From CALLPQ01 sp039819545 (GTDB lineage: Bacteria; Pseudomonadota; Alphaproteobacteria; Caulobacterales; Parvularculaceae), in assembly GCA_039819545.1 (NCBI GenBank), contig JBCBRS010000017.1, positions 1 to 57,749 of the forward strand: DNA of 57,749 bases, given 5' to 3'. Positions within the stretch are counted from its first letter, which is position 1, and every line of letters starts with the position of its first letter. This document shows positions 9,142-17,825 of this stretch, piece by piece. The position numbers and the translations under genes were made by a program. The notes beneath the pieces are model-generated. The model was given only the letters and a program-made list of their open reading frames with translations. It made no database searches and was not told the DNA's origin.

Positions 9142-9879
9142 CTAGCGCTGACGCACCCACGCAACCAGCGCGATACCGGCAAGGATCGCCGTCATGATCG
9201 CACTGATGATGAGATGATCGCGCGGGATAACGGGCGCGGGGCCATTCACCACCGACAGTGCAATCTCAGCCAGATGATAGGAGGGCAGATAACGCGCAAA
9301 ATCTTGCATCACGCTGGGGAAAATTGCGATGGGAATCCACAACCCGCCCAAGGCCGAAAGCAGTAGAAAGACGATGTTTGAAAACGCCACCGCAGCATTG
9401 GCCTTGAACAGGAAGCCGAAGGTCAGCCCGATAAAAACAAACGGTGCTGCCGCCGCCAGATGGACCCCGAGCAAGGTTGCCCAGGTGACCCGGTCGAGCC
9501 GCACCCCGCCGAAATAGCGCGCCACTAGATACATGAGTGTCAGGGCCAAAAGCGAAAAGAACAGCGTCGCAATAAGCTTTGCCGCCACATAGGTGGTCGC
9601 TGGCGCCGGTGACGCGCGTTTGATCTGCAGCCAGCCTTGCTCGCGCTCGCTGGCAACACCGGCACCAAATCCGAAAATCGCCGGGCCCATCACCGCAAAA
9701 ACACCAAATGTGGCAAGAATTTTGGCCGCTGCCGTCCCGCCGCCATTGGGCAGGATCACCGCAAAAAGTGTGTAAAACGCCGCCGGCATCGCAAGGGTCG
9801 GGATGATAAATTCGGGCGCCCGAAAATTTTTGAGTAATTCTGCGCCGGCTTCACTCATCAGGATATTGAGCGTTCTCAT
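9142..9879 (-). CDS. ABC-2 type transporter permease
   Basis: 245 residues with about six hydrophobic helices. The cytoplasmic stretch GFGAGVASEREQGWLQIKRA matches the coupling region typical of ABC2_membrane permeases in bacitracin/lantibiotic-type and Yvf-type exporters. Its start overlaps the ATPase stop by one base (TGATG), showing translational coupling. With the upstream ATPase it forms an efflux system whose substrate cannot be read from the sequence. Confidence 0.93.
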   Translation of the reverse strand: MRTLNILMSEAGAELLKNFRAPEFIIPTLAMPAAFYTLFAVILPNGGGTAAAKILATFGVFAVMGPAIFGFGAGVASEREQGWLQIKRASPAPATTYVAAKLIATLFFSLLALTLMYLVARYFGGVRLDRVTWATLLGVHLAAAAPFVFIGLTFGFLFKANAAVAFSNIVFLLLSALGGLWIPIAIFPSVMQDFARYLPSYHLAEIALSVVNGPAPVIPRDHLIISAIMTAILAGIALVAWVRQR

Positions 9880-10787
9880 CAGTGGGCCTCCTGTGATGGT
9901 GTTTTGGTTATGTCCAGGAAGGCATCTTCCAGACTGGGTTTGGAAACAGTCAGATCAGTGATTGATGGGTCAGCCGGTAAAAGCGCCGTGAGTGTCTTTG
10001 CCGCATCAAGGGAGATAATCTCCGTATAGCGACCAGACAGGCGCGCCGCCCTGACCGCGGGCATCCGCTGGATCGTTTCAGCGCCAAGGGTGGTGACGCA
10101 TTTGATCAGCGCATCGCCCACGGCCTCGCGAATTTCCGTGGGCGAACCATCCGCAATGACCCGGCCCCGGTTGAATACGAGGATGCGATCGGCAAGCGCG
10201 TCCGCTTCTTCCAAATAGTGGGTCGTCAAGACGATGGAGCGGCCCTGCCCGGCGAGATTGTCAATCGTCGCCCACAGGCCGCGGCGCGCCTCCGCATCAA
10301 GACCGGTTGTGGGCTCATCAAGAAAAATCAGATCCGGCTGACCGATAACAGCAAGGGCAAATTGCACGCGTCGTTTCTGACCGCCGGACAAAGAGCCATA
10401 AGGCTTGGTGCTAAACTCTGTCAGGGCACACAGATCAAGACCCTCCTCGACCGATAAAGGGTCGCGGTAATAGCTGGCGAAAAGATCGAGATGTTCGCGC
10501 GCTGACAGCTGATCAGGCAGGTCGGCATCCTGCAGCATCACGCCGGTGCGCTGGCGGTTGTGCGCACTGCCGGGGGCACCGCCGAAGACCGAAAGCTGAC
10601 CGCCAGATTTTGGCAGCAAGCCAAGCGCACAATTGATAAAGGTTGTCTTTCCCGCGCCATTGGCCCCAAGGATGGCGGTAATGCCGGATCGGGCAATGGA
10701 AAGATCAATCCCGGCAAGGGCATCGGTCTGGCCGAAACTGCGCGTGAGCCCCGTGGCTTCAATCGCGGTGTGCGTGGACGTGGTCAT
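9879..10787 (-). CDS. ABC transporter ATP-binding protein
   Basis: 302 residues. Walker A GANGAGKTT (41-49), ABC signature LSGGQKRR (133-140), Walker B LIFLDEP (153-159) followed by TTGLD, and a switch His in LTTHYLEEAD. The C-terminal 80 residues match the extension common in drug/lipid exporters. First gene of a five-gene leftward operon: ATPase, permease, amidohydrolase, kinase, regulator. The gene kinds match the B. subtilis yvfR-yvfS-yvfT-yvfU arrangement apart from the inserted amidohydrolase. Confidence 0.95.
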   Translation of the reverse strand: MTTSTHTAIEATGLTRSFGQTDALAGIDLSIARSGITAILGANGAGKTTFINCALGLLPKSGGQLSVFGGAPGSAHNRQRTGVMLQDADLPDQLSAREHLDLFASYYRDPLSVEEGLDLCALTEFSTKPYGSLSGGQKRRVQFALAVIGQPDLIFLDEPTTGLDAEARRGLWATIDNLAGQGRSIVLTTHYLEEADALADRILVFNRGRVIADGSPTEIREAVGDALIKCVTTLGAETIQRMPAVRAARLSGRYTEIISLDAAKTLTALLPADPSITDLTVSKPSLEDAFLDITKTPSQEAH

Positions 10788-10846
10788 TGGGTCGGTCCCC
10801 TCTGTCGTTATCGTGAGGAAACCCTAAGCGAGACGCAGGCCGCCCA

Positions 10847-10889
10847 CCATTGTCAGGTGTCAGCCCATGAAGGGTGACAGATGTCATGG
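10847..10889. promoter_or_regulatory. Candidate operator dyad upstream of the ABC/two-component operon
   Basis: An imperfect inverted repeat, with arms containing TGTCA and TGACA about a 12-base centre and outer CCAT/ATGG bases, lies 60-100 bases upstream of the ATPase start. DesR-type regulators usually bind dyads in front of their partner transporter operon. That this is the site of the 5470-6072 regulator is inference. It could instead serve the rightward gene starting at 11007. Confidence 0.35.
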
Positions 10890-11006
10890 GGGTGGCTTGT
10901 TCGCTTTCATTGCGCATCGCCTGTTCATTGCGCCGATTCAATAGCGCGCAGGGCAAGTCACCGGTTGGGATTGGCAAAATCGGCAAACGGGCTATCCATA
11001 ACCCTT

Positions 11007-11735
11007 ATGCCTTATTCCGAACTGCGTTCCGATGCGATTTCCAGTACGCTGGCGACCCTCACCTTACGGGTTGAGGAACGATTTCCGAAATCGAGCCTTC
11101 TCGGTGTTTGCCGCGAAGTGGTGCAGGTGGCCGCGAAAACCGATGAGCGCTGCGCCGAATATCAGCGGCCTTACGTTTTACTGCGCCTCTATTGGCTCGT
11201 GGGCGGGGCCATTCTCACCGGGCTCGTCACATTCCTGGGGGTCTGGCTCACATCTGAATTTACCGGACTTGCGGATGGTCATCTGCCGTTTGAGGAACGC
11301 CCGGGCCTTGCGCTGTTTGAGGGGCTGGAGCCTGCCATCAATGTGTTTTTGCTGATCGGCGCGGGCTTTTTCTTCATGACCCGGCAGGAAGAGAAGATAA
11401 AACGCGAGCGCATCCTCAAACATATCCACCAGCTGCGCAGCCTGACCCATGTGGTGGACATGCACCAACTGACCAAAGACCCTACCGCCATCCTTGGGGA
11501 GATTAAACGCACCGCCCACTCCCCAATCCGGGAGATGAGCCGCTATGAACTCAGCCGCTATCTGGACTATTGCGCCGAACTCCTCGCGCTGATCGGCAAG
11601 ATCGCCGCGCTTTATATGCGCGATGTGGAAGATATCGAGGTCATCACAGCGGCTAATGAGATTGAAAATCTGACCACGAACATTTCCCGAAAAATCTGGC
11701 AGAAGATCATGATCATGGGTCAGATGGATTGCTGA
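11007..11735 (+). CDS. Two-helix membrane protein of unknown function
   Basis: The ATG at 11007 (MPYSELRSDAISS) is preferred; the frame is open upstream, but that part reads as unlikely protein. 242 residues, two membrane helices (about 55-78 and 108-128) and a charged, helical cytoplasmic C-terminal half (RQEEKIKRERILKHIHQLRS and onward) that may form coiled coil. No catalytic motif. It precedes sucD on the same strand, in the place where sucC would often be found, but has no ATP-grasp features. Confidence 0.65.
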   Translation: MPYSELRSDAISSTLATLTLRVEERFPKSSLLGVCREVVQVAAKTDERCAEYQRPYVLLRLYWLVGGAILTGLVTFLGVWLTSEFTGLADGHLPFEERPGLALFEGLEPAINVFLLIGAGFFFMTRQEEKIKRERILKHIHQLRSLTHVVDMHQLTKDPTAILGEIKRTAHSPIREMSRYELSRYLDYCAELLALIGKIAALYMRDVEDIEVITAANEIENLTTNISRKIWQKIMIMGQMDC

Positions 11736-11891
11736 GCACGGTGCGCCCCCAATCGGCCCTCCCATACCCACTGGCAACCGCCCTGAGATGAATTCGGCTG
11801 ATCTTACCTCACTCCCATGTTGCAGCGCGCTGGTGGCAGGTCTAAGACCAGTGAAAAATCATCATATTCTTGCAAAAGGCATCCGACCCCC

Positions 11892-12791
11892 ATGGCTATT
11901 CTCGTCGACAAAAATACCAAGGTAATCTGCCAGGGGCTTACGGGCTCACAAGGCACCTTCCATACCGAGCAGGCGATTGCCTATGGCACCAATATGGTGG
12001 CCGGGGTGACACCCGGCAAAGGCGGTCAGACCTGGGTCGGCGGGGACGATGCCAAAGGCGCACAACTACCCGTCTATGACACGGTGGTTGAGGCGCGAGA
12101 CAAGTTTGGCGTTGATGCCAGCGTCATTTATGTCCCGCCAGCATTTGCAGCCGACTCCATTCTTGAAGCGATTGCCGCCGAAATCCCGCTCGTGGTCTGC
12201 ATCACCGAAGGCATCCCGGTGCAAGATATGGTGCGGGTCAACCGCGCCCTTTCCGGATCGAAAACCCGGCTGGTGGGCCCGAACTGCCCCGGCGTGATCA
12301 CCCCCAACGAATGTAAGATCGGTATTATGCCCGGTCACATCCACCGCGATGGCCATGTGGGGATTGTCTCGCGGTCAGGCACGCTGACCTATGAGGCCGT
12401 GCACCAGACGACCATGGCTGGTCTTGGCCAATCGACGTGTGTCGGTATTGGCGGGGACCCCGTTAAAGGCACTGATTTTATTGACGTGCTGGAGCTGTTT
12501 CTGGCTGACGATGATACCCATTCGATCATCATGATTGGGGAGATTGGCGGGTCAGCCGAAGCGGATGCTGCCCGGTTCCTTGCCGATAACAACGTTAAAA
12601 AGCCGACCGTGGGCTTCATCGCCGGGGTCACGGCGCCGCCAGGACGCCGCATGGGTCATGCGGGCGCAATTGTCTCCGGCGGCGATGACACCGCCGAAGC
12701 CAAAATCGATGCCATGAAGTCAGCCGGGATTGCAGTTTCGCCGACCCCTGCTGCCATGGGCCGCACGCTGCTCGATGTTTTGAAAAAATAA
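11892..12791 (+). CDS. sucD: Succinyl-CoA synthetase, alpha subunit (SucD)
   Basis: 299 residues from the ATG at 11892; the frame is open further upstream, but the family N-terminus MAILVDKNTKVICQGLTG starts here. A CoA-binding Rossmann domain (GSQGTFHTEQA, TPGKGGQ) is followed by the ligase domain with the phospho-His in GHAGAIVSGG (about residue 256). With a beta subunit it interconverts succinyl-CoA and succinate with ADP/GDP phosphorylation in the TCA cycle. The usual partner sucC is not present upstream in this window. sucA and sucB follow on the same strand. Confidence 0.97.
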   Translation: MAILVDKNTKVICQGLTGSQGTFHTEQAIAYGTNMVAGVTPGKGGQTWVGGDDAKGAQLPVYDTVVEARDKFGVDASVIYVPPAFAADSILEAIAAEIPLVVCITEGIPVQDMVRVNRALSGSKTRLVGPNCPGVITPNECKIGIMPGHIHRDGHVGIVSRSGTLTYEAVHQTTMAGLGQSTCVGIGGDPVKGTDFIDVLELFLADDDTHSIIMIGEIGGSAEADAARFLADNNVKKPTVGFIAGVTAPPGRRMGHAGAIVSGGDDTAEAKIDAMKSAGIAVSPTPAAMGRTLLDVLKK

Positions 12792-12847
12792 ACGCCTTGC
12801 GCCTTATGAATATCTGGAAAACCGCCTTGCGCTTTTGTGATGCAAAC

Positions 12848-12866
12848 CCAACACTCAAAGTGTTGG
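12848..12866. other. Perfect 8-bp hairpin in the sucD-sucA spacer
   Basis: CCAACACT and AGTGTTGG separated by CAA form a short perfect stem about 55 bases after the sucD stop. There is no T-run behind it, so it is not a standard terminator. It could be an mRNA processing or stability element, or a protein-binding site between the two TCA genes. Confidence 0.4.
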
Positions 12867-12952
12867 CGACATCCCTGCCGGGCTCGCCCCGCAACACACC
12901 AGGCCCCCGTCCCCAACCGGTGGGGCACCACTTCTAACGACTGCTGAACACA

Positions 12953-15900
12953 ATGTCCCAAACACCCGATAAATCCGCTCTTACCGCGCTGGAACAAGAC
13001 ACATTACTATCGGGGGTCAGTAGCGTCTGGCTCGATAATCTTTACGCAGACTATAAAGCCGATCCACAGTCCGTACCGCCAAGCTGGCGCAGTTACTTTT
13101 CAACTCTGAGTGAAGCCGACGCCGAGGCCCCGCATGCCGATGCGCGAGAGGCCCGCACGGCGGTATCGGGGCCAAGCTGGCAACGCAAAGACTGGCCACC
13201 CAAGGTCAATGGGGAGACAACCGCGCTCCTTGACGGGGACTGGTCCTCGCTCGAAACCACTCTAACGAAAAAAATCGATGCGCGCGCGGCCAAGAACGGC
13301 GCGGCGATGGATCAGGGAGCGGTTCACGCCGCCACAAAAGATTCCATTCGTGCCCTGATGCTAATCCGCGCCTTTCGCATCCGCGGGCATTTGAAAGCCA
13401 ATCTCGATCCGCTTGGCCTGCGCCCGGAAAATGATCATCCGGAACTTGACCCCGCAACCTATGGCTTTGGACCCGACGATTATGATCGGCCTATCTTTAT
13501 TGACCACGTTCTAGGCCTGGAGACTGCAACGCTCTCTAATATCCTGGAAATCCTGGAGCGGACCTATTGCGGGACCTTTGCCGTTGAATTCATGCATATG
13601 TCGGACCCGGAGCAAAAAGCCTGGATCCAGCAGCGCATTGAGGGACCGGACAAAGACATTTCCTTCACCCGCACCGGCAAAAAAGCGATCCTGAAAAAAC
13701 TGATCGAAGCGGAAGGCTTCGAGACCTTTCTGCAGACAAAATATACAGGCACCAAACGCTTTGGCCTTGATGGCGGAGAAAGCATGGTGCCGGCGCTGGA
13801 GCAGATCATCAAACGTGGCGGCGCCATGGGCGTCACTGATATCATCGTCGGGATGCCGCACCGGGGCCGCCTGAATGTGCTCGCCGCCGTGATGGGCAAA
13901 CCCTATCATCATATCTTCCATGAATTTCAGGGCGGCTCGGTAACGCCCGAAGATGTGGCCGGGTCAGGCGATGTGAAATATCACCTTGGCGCCTCGTCGG
14001 ACCGTAGCTTTGATGGCAATGACGTCCACCTGTCTCTAACCGCAAATCCGTCGCACCTTGAGGCGGTGAACCCGGTTGTGGTGGGCAAAGCGCGGGCAAA
14101 ACAGGATCTAAAAAAACGCCGAACCGAGGGCGAAGATGACGAGCCAAAGCGCGCCACGGTGCTGCCGCTGCTTCTTCACGGGGATGCCGCCTTTGCTGGT
14201 CAAGGCGTTGTCGCCGAATGTCTCGGTTTTTCCGGTTTGCGCGGGTATCAAGCTGGAGGAACAATTCATTTTATCGTCAACAACCAGATTGGTTTTACCA
14301 CCGCGCCAAAATTCGCCCGCTCCTCGCCCTACCCGTCGGATGTGGCAAAAATGATCGGGTCACCGATCTTTCACGTCAATGGCGATGATCCCGAGGCCGT
14401 GACCTATGCAGCAAAAGTTGCCGCCGAATACCGTCAGCAGTTTGGCAATGATGTTGTCATCGACATGTTCTGCTATCGCCGGTTTGGCCACAATGAGGGC
14501 GACGAGCCAAGCTTTACCCAACCCTTGATGTACAAGAAGATCAAAGGCCAACCCACAACCTGTACGCTGTATGCGGAGCGTTTGGTCAAGGAAGGGGTCA
14601 TCGACGAGGCGTGGATTGATACCGAACGCCAGGCCTTCCGCGATTTTCTGGCCGCTGAATTTGAGGCGGGGACAAATTTCAAACCCAACAAGGCCGACTG
14701 GCTCGATGGCCGGTGGTCAGGCTATGGCCCCGCGGCCGATGGTGACCGCCGCGGCAATACAGCGGTGGAAACGCAAACGCTGAACGCCATTGGCAAGACA
14801 CTAACCACCGTCCCGCCAAGCGTTGATGTCCACCGCACGCTGAAACGCATTCTCAAGCAAAAAGCCGAGATGTTCGACAAGGGCGACGGATTTGACTGGG
14901 CAACGGCAGAAGCACTCGCCTTTGGGAGCCTGTTAAAAGACGGGTTTGACATCCGCCTGTCGGGGCAGGATTCGCGGCGCGGTACCTTCTCCCAGCGTCA
15001 TGCGGTGTTTATCGATCAGAATACGGAAAACCCCTACATCCCGCTGGATAATCTTGAGGATGCACCGGGCACGTTTGAGGTTCACGACTCCCATCTGTCC
15101 GAATTCGGAGTGATGGGGTTTGAATATGGCTATTCGGTCGCCAACCCCCGCGCGCTTGTCTTGTGGGAAGGGCAGTTCGGCGACTTTGCCAACGGGGCGC
15201 AGGTGATCATTGATCAGTTCATCTCCTCTGGAGAACGCAAATGGTTGCGTATGTCCGGGCTCGTGCTTCTCCTGCCCCACGGCTATGAAGGTCAGGGGCC
15301 GGAGCATTCTTCAGCCCGGCTTGAACGGTTCCTGCAATTGTGTGCACAGGACAATATGCAAGTGGCGAATTGCACCACGCCATCGAATTATTTCCACATC
15401 CTGCGCCGTCAGATGCACCGTGATTTCCGTAAACCGCTGGTTTTGATGACGCCGAAGTCGCTCCTGCGCCACAAACGCTGCATCTCATCGATTGACGAAA
15501 TGGGCCCCGGCTCGTCATTCCACCGCGTCCTGTGGGACGATGCCGAATTCAAATCCGGCTCGACGGTCAAACTGGTCTCGGACAGCAAGATCAAACGGGT
15601 CCTGATCTGTTCCGGCAAGGTCTATTACGATCTGCTGGAAGAACGCGAGAAGCGTGATATCAAGGATATCTATCTGTTGCGGGTAGAGCAATTCTATCCG
15701 TACCCACAGCATTCCATGGCGACAGAACTAAAACGCTTCAAGAACGCCGAAATGGTCTGGTGCCAGGAAGAGCCCAAAAATATGGGCGCGTGGTTTTTTA
15801 TGGAGCCCAATATCGAATGGACATTAGGTCAGATTGACGCCAAGCATCGACGCCCAGTCTATGTGGGGCGTTCAGCGGCAGCCTCACCCGCCACAGGCCT

Positions 15901-15973
15901 CGCCAGTCGGCATGCGGATGAATTGGCTTTATTTCTTGATGAGGCCCTGACCCTCGGCGCAAAATCAAAATAA
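12953..15973 (+). CDS. sucA: 2-oxoglutarate dehydrogenase E1 component
   Basis: 1006 residues, the usual size of a proteobacterial E1o. The N-terminal segment (SSVWLDNLYADYKADPQSVP) is the E2-binding region. The thiamine diphosphate domain contains GMPHRGRLNVLA, GDAAFAGQGVVAECLG and FIVNNQIGFTT. The transketolase-like pyrimidine domain has SQRHAVFIDQ and LLPHGYEGQGPEHSSAR. It decarboxylates 2-oxoglutarate and succinylates the lipoyl groups of E2. Located 161 bases after sucD and 51 bases before sucB, consistent with one TCA operon. Confidence 0.98.
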   Translation: MSQTPDKSALTALEQDTLLSGVSSVWLDNLYADYKADPQSVPPSWRSYFSTLSEADAEAPHADAREARTAVSGPSWQRKDWPPKVNGETTALLDGDWSSLETTLTKKIDARAAKNGAAMDQGAVHAATKDSIRALMLIRAFRIRGHLKANLDPLGLRPENDHPELDPATYGFGPDDYDRPIFIDHVLGLETATLSNILEILERTYCGTFAVEFMHMSDPEQKAWIQQRIEGPDKDISFTRTGKKAILKKLIEAEGFETFLQTKYTGTKRFGLDGGESMVPALEQIIKRGGAMGVTDIIVGMPHRGRLNVLAAVMGKPYHHIFHEFQGGSVTPEDVAGSGDVKYHLGASSDRSFDGNDVHLSLTANPSHLEAVNPVVVGKARAKQDLKKRRTEGEDDEPKRATVLPLLLHGDAAFAGQGVVAECLGFSGLRGYQAGGTIHFIVNNQIGFTTAPKFARSSPYPSDVAKMIGSPIFHVNGDDPEAVTYAAKVAAEYRQQFGNDVVIDMFCYRRFGHNEGDEPSFTQPLMYKKIKGQPTTCTLYAERLVKEGVIDEAWIDTERQAFRDFLAAEFEAGTNFKPNKADWLDGRWSGYGPAADGDRRGNTAVETQTLNAIGKTLTTVPPSVDVHRTLKRILKQKAEMFDKGDGFDWATAEALAFGSLLKDGFDIRLSGQDSRRGTFSQRHAVFIDQNTENPYIPLDNLEDAPGTFEVHDSHLSEFGVMGFEYGYSVANPRALVLWEGQFGDFANGAQVIIDQFISSGERKWLRMSGLVLLLPHGYEGQGPEHSSARLERFLQLCAQDNMQVANCTTPSNYFHILRRQMHRDFRKPLVLMTPKSLLRHKRCISSIDEMGPGSSFHRVLWDDAEFKSGSTVKLVSDSKIKRVLICSGKVYYDLLEEREKRDIKDIYLLRVEQFYPYPQHSMATELKRFKNAEMVWCQEEPKNMGAWFFMEPNIEWTLGQIDAKHRRPVYVGRSAAASPATGLASRHADELALFLDEALTLGAKSK

Positions 15974-16024
15974 CACCCCTTATGAATGGAGCGGCCCGCA
16001 GGCTGGGTCCACGGAGAAATAAAA

Positions 16025-17584
16025 ATGGCTACTGAAATCAGGGTCCCCGCGCTTGGCGAATCCGTTACCGAGGCAACCGTTGCCCGCTGGCTGAAACAGG
16101 AAGGCGATGCCGTCAAAGCCGATGAGCCCCTGGTGGAACTCGAAACCGACAAGGTCTCCGTTGAGGTGCCTGCGCCCGGTAATGGCGTCCTCGGCGGCAT
16201 TGCCGTTCAGGAAGGCGACACGGTTGAAGTGAACAGCCTGCTGGGAACGCTTGATGAAAATGCGCAAGGCGGCGACGCGCCGGCAAAAGCCCCCGCCAAG
16301 AAAGACGCCAAAGCCGCAAGCGCTGCGCCAGCAACGACAACATCAGCGCCTGCACCCGCAGCCGATGGCAATAATGGTGGCGGCACATCGGTTGAGGTCA
16401 CCGTGCCCCAGGCCGGTGAAAGTGTCAGCGAAGCCGAAGTGGGAGAAATCCTGAAAAAAGTTGGCGACGCCGTTGCCCTTGATGAGGCGATCATCAGCCT
16501 GGAAACAGATAAAGCCGCTATGGATGTCTCCGCCCCCGCCGCCGGGGTGATCACGCAGATTGCAGTTTCTCAAGGCGATGTGGTTGAGGTTGGGGCGCTG
16601 CTCGCGGTAATCGCCGCGGGCGCGGCGGGGGCTCAACCCGCAACCATCCCAACCTCCACGCCCGCCCCCACGCCTGCATCGACGCAAAGCTCTGGTGCCT
16701 CATCTGCGTCCTCGGCGCTTTCGCCGGCGCCGCGCCGCGTTGTTGCCGAGCATGGGCTTGATCCCAGCACAATCAACGGCACGGGCAAGGATGGCCGCAT
16801 TACCAAGGCTGACGCCCTGAATGCCGCGAGCGGCGCACCCGCATCGGCCAAGGCGCCCGCCCCATCGGCGCCGCGTGATCTTGGCGCGCGCGAAGAACGG
16901 GTACGGATGACCCGCCTGCGCCAGACCATCGCCCGGCGGCTTAAAACGGCTCAGGAATCGGCGGCCATGCTCACCACCTTTAACGATGTGGACATGACGG
17001 CCATTATGGCGACACGTAAACAGTACAAGGAACTGTTTGAGAAAAAGCACGGCATCAAGCTCGGCTTTATGTCTTTCTTTGTGAAGGCGTGCGTGCACGC
17101 CCTGAAGGAAGTGCCCGATGTGAATGCGGAAATTGATGGCACCGATATCATTTACAAAAATCACTATGATGTGGGCGTTGCCGTGGGGTCAGACCGTGGT
17201 CTCGTGGTGCCGGTTCTACGGGACGCCGATCATATGTCACTCGCCGATGTGGAACTCTCGATTGCGAATTATGGCCGCAAAGCCCGCAATGGTGAGCTGA
17301 CCATCGAAGAAATGCAGGGCGGGACCTTCACTATTTCCAACGGGGGTATCTATGGCTCCCTGCTCTCCACGCCGATCCTCAATACGCCGCAATCGGGTAT
17401 CCTTGGCATGCACCGGATTGAAGAGCGCCCAGTCGTGCGCGGTGGCGAGGTTGTGGTACGCCCGATGATGTATCTGGCGCTTTCCTACGACCACCGCATT
17501 GTGGACGGCAAAGGCGCGGTCACCTTCCTCGTGCGGGTGAAAGAAAATCTGGAAGACCCACAGCGCCTGTTGCTTGATCTTTAG
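16025..17584 (+). CDS. sucB: Dihydrolipoyllysine succinyltransferase E2 with two lipoyl domains
   Basis: The ATG at 16025 follows a GGAG site and starts the family N-terminus MATEIRVPALGESVTEA. 519 residues: lipoyl domain 1 (about 2-75, lipoyl Lys in LETDKVSVE), an Ala/Pro linker, lipoyl domain 2 (about 122-196, LETDKAAMD), a second Ala/Pro/Ser linker, the subunit-binding domain (RRVVAEHGLDPSTINGTG, about 238-268) and the catalytic domain ending SYDHRIVDGKGA with the active His/Asp. Many proteobacterial E2o proteins have one lipoyl domain and are about 400 residues, so this copy is long. The lpd gene is not in the window. Confidence 0.96.
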   Translation: MATEIRVPALGESVTEATVARWLKQEGDAVKADEPLVELETDKVSVEVPAPGNGVLGGIAVQEGDTVEVNSLLGTLDENAQGGDAPAKAPAKKDAKAASAAPATTTSAPAPAADGNNGGGTSVEVTVPQAGESVSEAEVGEILKKVGDAVALDEAIISLETDKAAMDVSAPAAGVITQIAVSQGDVVEVGALLAVIAAGAAGAQPATIPTSTPAPTPASTQSSGASSASSALSPAPRRVVAEHGLDPSTINGTGKDGRITKADALNAASGAPASAKAPAPSAPRDLGAREERVRMTRLRQTIARRLKTAQESAAMLTTFNDVDMTAIMATRKQYKELFEKKHGIKLGFMSFFVKACVHALKEVPDVNAEIDGTDIIYKNHYDVGVAVGSDRGLVVPVLRDADHMSLADVELSIANYGRKARNGELTIEEMQGGTFTISNGGIYGSLLSTPILNTPQSGILGMHRIEERPVVRGGEVVVRPMMYLALSYDHRIVDGKGAVTFLVRVKENLEDPQRLLLDL

Positions 17585-17825
17585 GCCGCGAAGCCTTTCG
17601 GCTCACCGACCTCGGGGACACAGGCATATGCCGCCGACCTTATTCAAAATTTCATCGTTCGGGGGTGCCGCGAGGCCCCGCGATATGCCATCATTTTTAT
17701 GGAAATTGGTAATGGCACGGGAGTATTTTGCCGCTAACCTTTAAGGTTTAAGGCAGACAGCGCGAAGACTGGCCACCCTTTGGTTTGAGGGGTGCCTTTG
17801 GCTTTTTGGGGTTACGGGACAGGGT

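Noticed and set aside
17585..17825. Riboswitch or terminator after sucB
   Set aside because: Only short weak stems (AGCC/GGCT; CACCC/GGGTG) and no T-run could be seen.
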